Source: Desulfuromonadaceae bacterium UBA2294 (GTDB taxonomy: Bacteria; Desulfobacterota; Desulfuromonadia; Desulfuromonadales; UBA2294). Taken from it: 50,390 nt of DNA. The notes beneath the pieces were generated by a model that made no database searches, was not told the origin of the DNA, and saw only the letters and a program-made list of their open reading frames with translations. Each line of letters begins with the position of its first letter. Position 1 is the stretch's first letter. Below are positions 8,184 through 16,043 of this stretch, in pieces. The stretch spans positions 581 through 50,970 of the forward strand of contig DDWE01000026.1 in NCBI GenBank assembly GCA_002345625.1. Reading direction: 5' to 3'. Made by a program: the position numbers and the translations under genes.

Positions 8184-8675
8184 ATGCAGCAGAAGATTGA
8201 AACCAGCGAAATGGAGTTGACGGATCGCGTCATCCATATCAACCGCTGCGCCAAAGTGGTTAAGGGCGGCCGGCGCTTCAGCTTCTCGGCGTTGGTCGTG
8301 GTCGGCGACGGTCATGGTCGCGTTGGCTATGGCCTTGGCAAAGCGAAAGAAGTTCCCGAGGCGATTCGTAAGGGTGTGGAGAAGGCTCGCAAGAGCATGA
8401 TTCGGGTCCCCCTGAAGAAGCGGACCATCCCTTTCGACGTACTTGGCAAGTTCGGCGCAGGTAAAGTCCTGCTCAAGCCGGCGTCCGAAGGTACAGGTGT
8501 TATTGCAGGTGGTGCGATTCGTGCCGTGCTTGAGGTAGCCGGTGTGGGCGACATCCTCTCCAAGTGCCTCGGTTCCAACAACCCGCACAATGCCGTGAAG
8601 GCGACCATCAACGCCCTGACCCAGCTTAAGAGCGCGGAGCAGATTATGGCGCGGCGCGGTTTGAGCGGCGAATAA
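8184..8675 (+). CDS. rpsE: 30S ribosomal protein S5
   Basis: S5 helps shape the decoding site and mRNA entry channel. The ATG at 8184, behind AAGGAG, gives 163 residues; a TTG just before it would only add a residue. The N-terminal dsRBD-like domain and the C-terminal fold with GGAIRAVLEVAGVGDILSK are present. The loop with VKGGRRFSFSALVVVGD, where spectinomycin-resistance changes occur in other bacteria, is intact. Confidence 0.97.
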   Translation: MQQKIETSEMELTDRVIHINRCAKVVKGGRRFSFSALVVVGDGHGRVGYGLGKAKEVPEAIRKGVEKARKSMIRVPLKKRTIPFDVLGKFGAGKVLLKPASEGTGVIAGGAIRAVLEVAGVGDILSKCLGSNNPHNAVKATINALTQLKSAEQIMARRGLSGE

Positions 8676-8699
8676 AGCGACGATAGAGGAGATCTTAAG

Positions 8700-8879
8700 A
8701 TGGCCGGAGAAATCAAGGTCACGCTGAAAAAAAGCTCAATCGGCCGCAAGGAGTATTTCTCGCGGGTGTTGAATGGGCTCGGCCTGACTAAGTTGAATAA
8801 AACTGTTGTCCTAAAGGATACCCCGGAGATCCGCGGCATGATCCGCAAGGTCTCCCACATGGTAGCCGTTGACGAGTAA
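8700..8879 (+). CDS. rpmD: 50S ribosomal protein L30
   Basis: A 59-residue reading frame starts at ATG 8700 behind GAGGAGATC and ends at TAA 8877-8879. The product begins MAGEIKVTLKKSSIGRKEYF and has the L30 pattern of a short beta-alpha-beta fold with LGLTKLNKTVVLKDTPEIRG. It fills the gap between rpsE and rplO exactly where L30 belongs in the spc operon. It is easily missed because of its size. Confidence 0.96.
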   Translation: MAGEIKVTLKKSSIGRKEYFSRVLNGLGLTKLNKTVVLKDTPEIRGMIRKVSHMVAVDE

Positions 8880-8900
8880 TCAAAAAACAGGACGTGTGCT

Positions 8901-9341
8901 ATGGATCTGAGTAATCTTAAGCCGGCAATCGGCTCGACAAAAAATCGCAAACGGATCGGCCGTGGTAAAGGCTCCGGTACCGGTAAAACAGCCGGTAAGG
9001 GCCACAAAGGCCAGAAGGCGCGCAGTGGCGGCAGTATCAAGGCCGGTTTTGAAGGTGGTCAGATGCCACTTCAACGCCGTCTGCCAAAACGTGGCTTTAA
9101 TCCGCTGAACAAAAAAGTCTATGCCCTGGTCAATCTGGCCGATCTCGCCCAGTTTGAAGCCGGAAGCGTCGTTGACGCCGAAGCTTTGAGCAGCGTCGGT
9201 CTGGTCGGTAACCTGCGTGACGGAATTAAGGTGCTTGGCGACGGTGACATCACCGCAGCTTTGACCGTCAAGGCGCATAAATTCAGCAAATCAGCTGCGG
9301 CCAAGATTGAGTCGGCCGGCGGCAAAGCCGAGGTTATTTAA
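8901..9341 (+). CDS. rplO: 50S ribosomal protein L15
   Basis: L15 is a late assembly protein with a long basic N-terminal extension. The 146-residue product begins MDLSNLKPAIGSTKNRKRIGRG, followed by the glycine/lysine-rich tail (GSGTGKTAGKGHKGQKARSG) and the conserved FEGGQMPLQRRLPKRGF. The C-terminal domain follows from about residue 75. It ends one base before the secY start codon, so the two are tightly linked. Confidence 0.97.
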   Translation: MDLSNLKPAIGSTKNRKRIGRGKGSGTGKTAGKGHKGQKARSGGSIKAGFEGGQMPLQRRLPKRGFNPLNKKVYALVNLADLAQFEAGSVVDAEALSSVGLVGNLRDGIKVLGDGDITAALTVKAHKFSKSAAAKIESAGGKAEVI

Positions 9342-9342
9342 A

Positions 9343-10650
9343 TTGTTCGCGAGCATCCAGAACATCTTCAGTATTCCGGAGTTGCGTCGTCGCATCCTGT
9401 TTACCATCGGGATGCTGGCGGTCTATCGTATCGGGTGTCATGTTCCGATTCCAGGGATTGATGCCGCCGTTCTGGCGACATTTTTTGCTGGAACCGAGGG
9501 GACCCTGCTCGATCTGGTCAGCGCTTTCACGGGTGGTGCTCTTGAGCGCATGACGGTGTTTGCTCTCGGCATTATGCCGTATATCAGTGCTTCGATTATC
9601 CTTCAGTTGCTGACTGTTGTCTTTGAACCTGTTGAGCGGTTGGCTAAGGAAGGTGAACAGGGGCGCAAGACCATCACCCGCTGGACCCGTTACGGGACCA
9701 TTATACTGTCGGTGATTCAGGGCGCGGGGATTGCTGTTGGTCTGCAGACCATGCGCGGTCCGACCGGCGATCTGGTCGTTCCTGCTCCGGGCGCTGGTTT
9801 CGTGCTGATGACCATCATTACCCTGACTGCCGGAACCGCTTTTATTATGTGGCTCGGCGAGCAGATTACTGAGCGTGGTATCGGTAACGGAATCTCTCTG
9901 GTTATCTTTGCCGGAATCGTAGCCATGATGCCTTCGGCTATTGTCAACTCTCTGCGTTTGATGAAGACCGGCGAGTTAACGGTATTTTTGCTGATTGTCG
10001 TTCTGATTCTGATGCTGGTGGTTATCGCCTTCATTATCTTCATGGAGCGTGCTCAGCGCCGGTTGCCTATCCACTACGCCAAACGTCAGATCGGCGCACG
10101 GGCTGTTGGTGGCCAATCGAGCCACCTGCCGCTGAAAATCAACATGAGCGGCGTTATCCCACCAATTTTTGCCAGTTCGATTATTATGTTCCCGGCCACG
10201 GTTGCCAGCATGGTCGATGTGCCCTGGGTTAGATCCCTTGCCGAGACCCTGGTGCCGACCCATTGGCTTTATAATGTTATTTTTGTTGCAGCAATCATCT
10301 TTTTCTGCTACTTCTACACGGCTGTAACGTTCAACCCGGTTGATGTGGCCGAAAACATCAAAAAACAGGGTGGTTACGTACCGGGGATTCGTCCCGGTAA
10401 GGCGACGGTCGAGTACATCGATATGGTACTCAACCGCATCACCTTTGCCGGAGCTTTGTATATCTCTGCTGTCTGCGTATTGCCGACAATCCTTTACAGC
10501 GCTTTCAGCGTGCCGTTCTACTTTGGTGGGACCTCACTTCTGATCGTTGTCGGTGTCGGTCTTGATACCGCGTCGCAGATCGAGGCGCACCTGATTTCAC
10601 GTTCCTATGAGGGCTTCATGCAGGGCGTGACGATCAAGGGCCGGCGCTAG
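9343..10650 (+). CDS. secY: Preprotein translocase subunit SecY
   Basis: SecY is the channel protein of the SecYEG translocon in the inner membrane. The TTG at 9343 gives 435 residues (MFASIQNIFSIPELRRRILF), matching the family start; an in-frame ATG at 9307 lies within rplO and would add 12 foreign residues. GAGG in the rplO end serves as ribosome binding site. The ten expected membrane segments are visible, with the plug region (ALERMTVFALGIMPYISASI) and the cytoplasmic loop EGEQGRKTITRWTRYG. Location after rplO is standard. Confidence 0.95.
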   Translation: MFASIQNIFSIPELRRRILFTIGMLAVYRIGCHVPIPGIDAAVLATFFAGTEGTLLDLVSAFTGGALERMTVFALGIMPYISASIILQLLTVVFEPVERLAKEGEQGRKTITRWTRYGTIILSVIQGAGIAVGLQTMRGPTGDLVVPAPGAGFVLMTIITLTAGTAFIMWLGEQITERGIGNGISLVIFAGIVAMMPSAIVNSLRLMKTGELTVFLLIVVLILMLVVIAFIIFMERAQRRLPIHYAKRQIGARAVGGQSSHLPLKINMSGVIPPIFASSIIMFPATVASMVDVPWVRSLAETLVPTHWLYNVIFVAAIIFFCYFYTAVTFNPVDVAENIKKQGGYVPGIRPGKATVEYIDMVLNRITFAGALYISAVCVLPTILYSAFSVPFYFGGTSLLIVVGVGLDTASQIEAHLISRSYEGFMQGVTIKGRR

Positions 10651-10659
10651 GAGCGACGG

Positions 10660-11307
10660 ATGAAGTTGATTCTGCTCGGACCGCCCGGTGCCGGTAAAGG
10701 GACCCAGGCGAAGATGCTGACTGAACGTTTTGGAATCCCTCAGATTTCGACCGGTGATATTTTGCGGGCCGCAGTCAAGGATGGGACGCCGATGGGGATC
10801 AAGGCCAAAAGTTGTATGGACGCCGGCGAACTGGTCCCAGATGCGGTGGTAATTGGTATTGTTCGAGAGCGCCTGCAGAAATCGGATTGTGCTGCCGGGT
10901 TTATTCTGGACGGTTTTCCGCGCACAGAACCTCAGGCGGACGCATTGGCCGGAACATTACTGGATCTGGGAAAGCCGCTTGATGCCGTTATCTCCCTTGC
11001 GGTCGATATCGAGGCGCTGGTCGAGCGTTTAACCGGTCGTCGGACCTGCCGCGATTGTGGCCGTGGTTACCACGTCCGTTTTGACCCGTCAAAAAAAGCT
11101 GGCATCTGTGATGCGTGCGGTGGCGAGTTGATACAGCGAGATGATGATCAGGAAGCGACCATTCGGAAACGATTGGATGTCTATCAGGCGCAAACGGCCC
11201 CTCTCATTGCCTATTACGATGCTGCCGGTCTGTTGCACAGCCTTGATGGCATGCAGCCGATCGAAGAGGTCCAGAGGCAAATGAACGTGCTGTTGCAGGC
11301 GGACTGA
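10660..11307 (+). CDS. adk: Adenylate kinase, zinc-LID form
   Basis: Adenylate kinase interconverts ATP + AMP and 2 ADP in the cytosol. The 215-residue product has the P-loop GPPGAGKGT at residues 7-15, the AMP-binding STGDILR and DGFPRT motifs, and a long LID with four cysteines at 130, 133, 150 and 153 (CRDC...CDAC), the zinc-binding version. It lies 9 bases after secY and 2 bases before map, as in many bacterial spc operons. Confidence 0.97.
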   Translation: MKLILLGPPGAGKGTQAKMLTERFGIPQISTGDILRAAVKDGTPMGIKAKSCMDAGELVPDAVVIGIVRERLQKSDCAAGFILDGFPRTEPQADALAGTLLDLGKPLDAVISLAVDIEALVERLTGRRTCRDCGRGYHVRFDPSKKAGICDACGGELIQRDDDQEATIRKRLDVYQAQTAPLIAYYDAAGLLHSLDGMQPIEEVQRQMNVLLQAD

Positions 11308-11309
11308 AG

Positions 11310-12056
11310 TTGATTGTTCTAAAGACGGCTGCCGAATTGGCGAAGATGCGGGTGGCTGGCCGCATGGTGGCCGAAATTCTGGCGATCCTTCGTCAAAAAG
11401 TTGTGCCGGGTGTGACCACCCATGAACTTGATCGCATCGCCGAGGTTGAATGTCGAAAACGCAAGGCGCTTCCAGCATTTAAAGGGTATGGGGGGTTTCC
11501 CTACACCATTTGTGCCTCGCCGAATGAGAAAGTTGTTCACGGCTTTCCCGACAAAAAGCCCTTGGTGGCCGGCGATATTCTAAGTATCGATTTTGGTGTT
11601 CTTTACGATGGCTTTTACGGTGACGCCGCATTTACCGAGCCGGTCGGTTCAATCGACGCTGAAACGCAACGCTTATTGACGGTTACTGAGGATTCACTCC
11701 AGTCTGCTATCGCGATGGCGGTGGTTGGTAACCGGCTCTCGGATATTTCACACGCGGTTCAGGCGCGGGTTGAGGCTGAGGGTTTCAGTGTTGTACGAGA
11801 GTTTGTCGGCCATGGTATCGGGCGTAAACTTCATGAATCGCCGCAGATTCCCAATTATGGTGTTCCGGGCCAGGGTGTCCGTTTGAAGCCAGGGATGACA
11901 CTGGCAATCGAGCCGATGATCAATGTTGGCGTTCCAGGAGTGAAAGTTCTTGAGGACGGCTGGACGGCGGTTACCCAGGATGGCAAGCTTTCCTGTCATT
12001 TTGAGCATACGATAGCAATCACTGAAAATGGTCCAGAGATTCTCACTTCACTGTGA
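11310..12056 (+). CDS. map: Methionine aminopeptidase, type I
   Basis: MAP removes the initiator methionine from new proteins. The TTG at 11310 gives 248 residues (MIVLKTAAELAKMRVAGR), the usual family start. The five metal ligands are in place: Asp94, Asp105, His168 (VGHGIGRKLHE), Glu201 (AIEPMIN) and Glu232 (HFEHTIAIT), with the substrate-side His77. No N-terminal SEC-C or zinc domain is attached. It is packed between adk and rpmJ. Confidence 0.96.
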   Translation: MIVLKTAAELAKMRVAGRMVAEILAILRQKVVPGVTTHELDRIAEVECRKRKALPAFKGYGGFPYTICASPNEKVVHGFPDKKPLVAGDILSIDFGVLYDGFYGDAAFTEPVGSIDAETQRLLTVTEDSLQSAIAMAVVGNRLSDISHAVQARVEAEGFSVVREFVGHGIGRKLHESPQIPNYGVPGQGVRLKPGMTLAIEPMINVGVPGVKVLEDGWTAVTQDGKLSCHFEHTIAITENGPEILTSL

Positions 12057-12123
12057 AATCCAGATCAAATTGAACATGTGACGGATCCCGCTTCCGGGAT
12101 CGTAAGAAAAAGGAACAAGAGAT

Positions 12124-12237
12124 ATGAAAGTCCGCGCTTCGGTAAAGGCGATCTGCGATAAGTGCAAGATTGTCAAACGCAAGGGAATCGTCAGAGTGAT
12201 CTGTGAAAATCCCAAGCACAAGCAGAGACAGGGATAG
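12124..12237 (+). CDS. rpmJ: 50S ribosomal protein L36, zinc form
   Basis: A 37-codon gene behind AAGGAACAAGAG encodes MKVRASVKAICDKCKIVKRK followed by a short tail ending KHKQRQG. Cys11, Cys14, Cys27 and His32 form the zinc site of C+ type L36. Size, sequence and place before rpsM are standard. The C+ form implies normal zinc supply when this copy is used. Confidence 0.97.
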   Translation: MKVRASVKAICDKCKIVKRKGIVRVICENPKHKQRQG

Positions 12238-12249
12238 GAGGAACAGACA

Positions 12250-12618
12250 TTGGCACGCATAGCTGGTATCGATTTGCCGAGGAACAAACGGATTGAGGTG
12301 GCTCTCACCTATATCTACGGAATCGGGCGCTCCTCATCCCAGAAAATCCTGGCGACAGCCGGGGTGGATATGAACACTCGTTCCGATGATTTGACTGAGT
12401 CGGAAGTCGCCAAGTTGCGCGAGATCATCGACCGTGAATGTCGTGTCGAAGGCGATCTGCGTCGTGAGTCGGCGATGAACATCAAGCGCCTGATGGATCT
12501 TGGCTGCTACCGTGGTCTCCGTCATCGTCGCGGGCTGCCGGTCCGTGGCCAGAAGACCAAAACGAACGCCCGTACCCGCAAAGGTCCGCGTAAGACCGTT
12601 GCCGGCAAGAAGAAATAG
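12250..12618 (+). CDS. rpsM: 30S ribosomal protein S13
   Basis: S13 contacts L5 and P-site tRNA across the subunit bridge. The 122-residue product starts at TTG (MARIAGIDLPRNKRIEVALTYI without the full stretch) behind AGGAGGAACAGACA. The helix-hairpin-helix region (YIYGIGRSSSQKIL) and the basic C-terminal tail RGQKTKTNARTRKGPRK are intact. First gene of the alpha-operon cluster proper. Confidence 0.96.
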   Translation: MARIAGIDLPRNKRIEVALTYIYGIGRSSSQKILATAGVDMNTRSDDLTESEVAKLREIIDRECRVEGDLRRESAMNIKRLMDLGCYRGLRHRRGLPVRGQKTKTNARTRKGPRKTVAGKKK

Positions 12619-12629
12619 GTGGAGGAACC

Positions 12630-13022
12630 ATGGCTAAGCCGGGTAAAAGAGTCAGAAAAAAGGTAGAAAAGAAAAACGTTGCCAATGGCATTGTCCACAT
12701 TCAGGCGACGTTCAATAACACGATTGTCACGATTACTGATATCAGTGGCAACGTTATTTCCTGGGCGACTGCCGGTGGCCAGGGCTTTAAGGGGTCACGC
12801 AAGAGTACTCCTTTTGCAGCCTCCATTGCGGCCGAGTCGGCAGCCAAGAAAGCTCAGGAGCATGGCATGCGCAGTATTGAGGTGCGTGTCAATGGTCCCG
12901 GGTCTGGTCGTGAGTCGGCGCTGCGTGCGTTGCAGACCGCTGGCCTGACGGTCACCATGATCAAGGACGTCACCCCGGTTCCGCATAACGGATGCCGTCC
13001 GCCAAAACGCAGAAGAGTTTAA
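12630..13022 (+). CDS. rpsK: 30S ribosomal protein S11
   Basis: S11 lines the platform near the E site. The 130-residue product begins MAKPGKRVRKKVEKKN and contains HIQATFNNTIVTITD, the conserved RVNGPGSGRESALRAL and the end KDVTPVPHNGCRPPKRRRV. GGAGGAACC precedes the ATG. Length and sequence are fully typical. Confidence 0.98.
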   Translation: MAKPGKRVRKKVEKKNVANGIVHIQATFNNTIVTITDISGNVISWATAGGQGFKGSRKSTPFAASIAAESAAKKAQEHGMRSIEVRVNGPGSGRESALRALQTAGLTVTMIKDVTPVPHNGCRPPKRRRV

Positions 13023-13042
13023 GCGAATAAAGGAGATCGACG

Positions 13043-13672
13043 TTGGCGAGATATACCGGTTCCGTCTGCCGTCAGTGCAGACGTGAAAACATGAAATTGT
13101 TTCTCAAGGGCGACCGCTGCCATACCGAAAAATGCGCTGTTGAGCGCCGTAACTACGCTCCGGGTCAGCATGGTCAGGGGCGGATCAAGGTTTCCGATTA
13201 CGGGACCCAGTTGCGCGAAAAGCAGCGTGTCAAGCGTACTTACGGTCTGCTCGAGAAGCAGTTTCGTGACTACTTCTTTGAAGCGGATCGCCTGAAGGGC
13301 GTCACTGGCGAGAATCTTCTGGTTCTGCTTGAGCGTCGCCTCGACAGCATGGTCTTCCGTCTCGGTTTTGCGACCTCGCGCAATGAGTCGCGTCAACTGG
13401 TTCGGCACGGCCACTTCCGCGTCAATGGTCGCAAGGTGAATATCCCGTCCTACCAGGTCCGCCCGGGGGACGTCATTGAGGTGCGCGAGAAAAGTCGCGA
13501 GATCGCCCGTATCAATGAAGCCCTCGACGGCGTGATGCGGCGTGGCCTCCCTTCCTGGGTCGAGCTCGATCGTCCAGCCTTCAAAGGCACGATCAAGACT
13601 TTGCCGGTGCGTGCAGAAATGACCACGCCGGCGTTCCAGGAGCAGCTGATCGTCGAACTTTACTCCAAGTAA
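13043..13672 (+). CDS. rpsD: 30S ribosomal protein S4, zinc form
   Basis: S4 starts 30S assembly and in E. coli represses the alpha operon. The 209-residue product starts at TTG behind AAGGAGATCGACG. Cys9, Cys12, Cys26 and Cys31 make the N-terminal zinc site of the C+ form. The S4 RNA-binding domain follows (RLDSMVFRLGFATSRNESRQ, then HFRVNGRKVNIPSY), and the product ends LIVELYSK as usual. Confidence 0.97.
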   Translation: MARYTGSVCRQCRRENMKLFLKGDRCHTEKCAVERRNYAPGQHGQGRIKVSDYGTQLREKQRVKRTYGLLEKQFRDYFFEADRLKGVTGENLLVLLERRLDSMVFRLGFATSRNESRQLVRHGHFRVNGRKVNIPSYQVRPGDVIEVREKSREIARINEALDGVMRRGLPSWVELDRPAFKGTIKTLPVRAEMTTPAFQEQLIVELYSK

Positions 13673-13723
13673 ACAAGCCGACGGCGGTTTGCTGACGACT
13701 GCAACCTCAAACGGAGGATACGC

Positions 13724-14740
13724 ATGTATAGAAACTGGAGAGAACTCATCAAGCCGAAGCGGCTCCAGGTCGATACCGATTCCCTGAGTGATACTTATGG
13801 GAAGTTTTACGCCGAGCCCTTCGAGCGCGGTTTCGGGACGACGTTGGGTAACGCATTGCGGCGGATTCTGCTCTCCTCCTTACAGGGGGCGGCAATTTCC
13901 TCGGTACGTATTAAGGACGTTCTGCACGAGTTCTCAACTGTGCACGGCGTGACCGAAGACGTCACCGACATCATCCTCAATCTTAAAGGGGTGCTGTTGC
14001 GTGTGCACGGTAATGACAGCCGTAACATCCGCATCGTTAAAAAAGGGGCCGGATTGATCACGGCCGGTGATATCGTCACCGATTCCCACGTTGAAGTTCT
14101 CAATCCCGAGCATCACATTGCCACCTGTGGTAAGGAGTGTGATCTGGAGATGGAGATGGTGGTGTCGACCGGTAAGGGATATGTCCCGGCCGATCGTAAT
14201 CGTGATGAAAATGCGCCGATTGGCTCGATTCCGATTGATGCGATTTACACACCGATCAAGAAGGTCAACTTCATGGTGACGAATGCCCGCGTCGGGCAGA
14301 TCACTGACTATGACAAGTTGACCATTGAGATGACCACTGACGGCAGTGTCCGCCCTGATGATGCTTTGGCCTATGCGGCAAAAATTCTCAAGGAGCAGAT
14401 GCAGATCTTTATCAACTTCGATGAGAATATCGAGCCGCCTGATGCGACTCGTGATGAAGAGTCGAAGCGCATCAACGAGAACCTTTACCGTAGCGTCGAG
14501 GAACTCGAACTGTCGGTGCGTAGCGCCAACTGCTTGAAAAATGCCAACATTCGCCTCATTGGTGATCTGGTGCAAAGAAGCGAAGCGGAGATGCTCAAAA
14601 CCCAGAATTTCGGTCGTAAGTCCCTGAATGAAATCAAGGACATCCTCTCCGACATGGGTTTGACTTTGGGTATGTCCATCGACAACTTTCCCGATCCTGA
14701 ATATTTGAAAATGATCGAAAAGAGCGAAGAGAACATCTGA
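13724..14740 (+). CDS. rpoA: RNA polymerase alpha subunit
   Basis: RpoA dimerises to seed assembly of RNA polymerase. In the 338-residue product, the N-terminal assembly domain (about 1-235) has FGTTLGNALRRILLSSLQGAA. The C-terminal domain (about 255-338), which contacts UP elements and activators, has the conserved RSANCLKNANI and FGRKSLNEIKDIL. An ATG behind GGAGGATACGC starts it. The position between rpsD and rplQ is conserved. Confidence 0.98.
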   Translation: MYRNWRELIKPKRLQVDTDSLSDTYGKFYAEPFERGFGTTLGNALRRILLSSLQGAAISSVRIKDVLHEFSTVHGVTEDVTDIILNLKGVLLRVHGNDSRNIRIVKKGAGLITAGDIVTDSHVEVLNPEHHIATCGKECDLEMEMVVSTGKGYVPADRNRDENAPIGSIPIDAIYTPIKKVNFMVTNARVGQITDYDKLTIEMTTDGSVRPDDALAYAAKILKEQMQIFINFDENIEPPDATRDEESKRINENLYRSVEELELSVRSANCLKNANIRLIGDLVQRSEAEMLKTQNFGRKSLNEIKDILSDMGLTLGMSIDNFPDPEYLKMIEKSEENI

Positions 14741-14782
14741 TTCTGCTTCGTTCACGATAGAGTGTAGAAAGGAAAGCCTAAA

Positions 14783-15328
14783 ATGCGTCACAATAATACG
14801 GGCAGACGGCTTGGCCGCAATTCCAGCCACCGCAAGGCGATGATGCGCAACATGGTGACCTCGTTGATTGACCACGAGAAAATCACCACGACTGACGCCC
14901 GCGCCAAGGAACTGCGCAAACTTGCCGAAAAGATGGTTACCCTGGGCAAACGCGGTACGCTGCATGCCCGCCGTCAGGCGCTGCAGGTGATTCAGGACAA
15001 GAAAGTTGTCGACAAGCTGTTTGAGCGCTTGGCTCCGCGCTTCAGCAAGCGTGAAGGTGGTTATACTCGCATTGTTAAGCTCGGTTTTCGTACCGGGGAC
15101 AATGCGGCACTGTCGCTGATCGAATTTGTCGAAGAAGAGTTTACGGCAAAAGTTAAAGCGAAGAAGCCGGTGGCGGACAAAGCTGTTAAAGCAGCGCCTG
15201 CTCCAGTTGCAGTTGCTGAAGAGGCCGTTGCCGAAGAGGCCGTTGCCACGGATGAGGTCGCTGAGGTTGAAGAGGCTGCGCCGGCTGAAGAGGCTGCGCC
15301 CACTGAAAAGACCAAAGACGCAGAATAA
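14783..15328 (+). CDS. rplQ: 50S ribosomal protein L17 with a long acidic alanine-rich tail
   Basis: L17 sits near the tunnel exit. Residues 1 to about 120 are a normal L17 (MRHNNTGRRLGRNSSHRKAM; GGYTRIVKLGFRTGDNA). The 181-residue product then continues for about 55 residues in a low-complexity tail of Ala, Glu, Val and Pro with repeated AEEAV and EEAAP units, ending EKTKDAE. E. coli L17 is about 127 residues, so the tail is an extension. It is acidic, unusual on a ribosomal protein, and its DNA contains short internal repeats. A terminator follows 20 bases after the stop. Confidence 0.96.
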   Translation: MRHNNTGRRLGRNSSHRKAMMRNMVTSLIDHEKITTTDARAKELRKLAEKMVTLGKRGTLHARRQALQVIQDKKVVDKLFERLAPRFSKREGGYTRIVKLGFRTGDNAALSLIEFVEEEFTAKVKAKKPVADKAVKAAPAPVAVAEEAVAEEAVATDEVAEVEEAAPAEEAAPTEKTKDAE

Positions 15329-15348
15329 GTAATAAACTTAGTTACAAC

Positions 15349-15382
15349 AAAGAGGCGGCTTCCGTAGGGAGACCGCCTCTTT
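15349..15382 (+). terminator. Rho-independent terminator of the ribosomal cluster
   Basis: The inverted repeat AAAGAGGCGG ... CCGCCTCTTT with a 14-base loop starts 20 bases after rplQ. The stem is GC-rich and flanked by A and T runs, as expected for an intrinsic terminator closing the ribosomal superoperon. Confidence 0.85.
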
Positions 15383-15436
15383 GTCGTTGTGCCCATATCC
15401 GAACAAAGCCGGTCATAACCATTGCTGCATAACTAA

Positions 15437-15469
15437 AAAGAGGTCAGCATTTAACATGCTGGCCTCTTT
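15437..15469 (-). terminator. Terminator of the tRNA-Val gene
   Basis: A second hairpin (AAAGAGG-T-CAGCAT, loop TTAAC, ATGCTG-G-CCTCTTT) lies 8 bases from the tRNA 3' end. Read on the minus strand it is followed by TTTTTAG, so it suits a terminator for the tRNA transcript. It may also act as a back-up stop for the convergent ribosomal transcript. Confidence 0.75.
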
Positions 15470-15477
15470 GCAGTTTC

Positions 15478-15552
15478 TGGTGGGCGTTCACAGGATCGAA
15501 CTGTGGACCCCTGCCGTGTGAAGGCAGTGCTCTCCCGCTGAGCTAAACGCCC
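15478..15552 (-). tRNA. tRNA-Val (anticodon CAC)
   Basis: The minus strand folds into a full cloverleaf: acceptor GGGCGTT/AACGCCC, D arm with TAGCTCAGCGGGAGAGCA, anticodon stem CTGCC/GGCAG with loop TTCACAC (anticodon CAC, reading GUG), T arm CACAG-TTCGATC-CTGTG, discriminator A and an encoded CCA (TGG at 15478-15480 on the plus strand). It is a single-gene unit with its own promoter and terminator. Confidence 0.95.
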
Positions 15553-15569
15553 GAAAAGTGCGAGTGCGT

Positions 15570-15598
15570 TATATAGCAAGTCGACGTACGTCTGTCAA
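15570..15598 (-). promoter_or_regulatory. Sigma-70 promoter of tRNA-Val
   Basis: On the minus strand, TTGACA (15593-15598) and TATATA (15570-15575) are separated by exactly 17 bases. The -10 lies 17 bases from the mature tRNA 5' end. A perfect -35 and near-perfect -10 fit a strongly expressed stable RNA gene. Confidence 0.85.
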
Positions 15599-15617
15599 GA
15601 GAATCGCGCGCGTTTTC

Positions 15618-16019
15618 TCAGCTGTCGACTAACGCCTTGCGCAAAGAGTCGGGTAATGTTGTCGGACGACGCTCAGGGCCACCAAGAACGACATGCACGG
15701 TGCTCCCCTCAGCGAGCAGAACGGTGTCACGCAGGGCGCGATAGGAGAATTTAAGGGTCTTGCCTTTGGCCTGTTCCAGCGTGGTTTCGATGGTCACCAG
15801 GTCTTCGTAGTAAGCCGGAGCACGATAGCGTACCGATGCATCTGCGACGACGACAAAATAGCCGGATTTCTCAAAACGGGTGTAGTTCAGATCGATCTGC
15901 CGTAGATAGTCTGAGCGTCCTTCCTCAAACCAGACCAGATAGTTGGCATGGTGGACAATTCCCTGTGCATCGGTTTCGGCATAGCGGACGGTCAGTTGCA
16001 ATTGTCTGGTTGTCGCCAT
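15618..16019 (-). CDS. Acyl-CoA thioesterase, 4HBT/YbgC family
   Basis: The 133-residue product is a single hot-dog domain of the 4-hydroxybenzoyl-CoA thioesterase family. The active-site pattern YAETDAQGIVHHANYLVWF with the catalytic-type Asp17 is near the N-terminus. These enzymes hydrolyse acyl-CoA thioesters; the substrate cannot be read from sequence. The ATG at 16019 follows AGGAGAT; a GTG three bases upstream is the alternative. It lies 24 bases after the DUF3999 gene, and is probably the last gene of that transcript. The Tol-Pal neighbours of classical ybgC are absent here. Confidence 0.88.
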   Translation of the reverse strand: MATTRQLQLTVRYAETDAQGIVHHANYLVWFEEGRSDYLRQIDLNYTRFEKSGYFVVVADASVRYRAPAYYEDLVTIETTLEQAKGKTLKFSYRALRDTVLLAEGSTVHVVLGGPERRPTTLPDSLRKALVDS

Positions 16020-16043
16020 CACGACATCTCCTTGAATGTGGTG

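Noticed and set aside
13934..14965. 343-codon antisense frame across rpoA and rplQ
   Set aside because: Shadow of two certain genes; no start signal and His/Asn-rich translation without family likeness.
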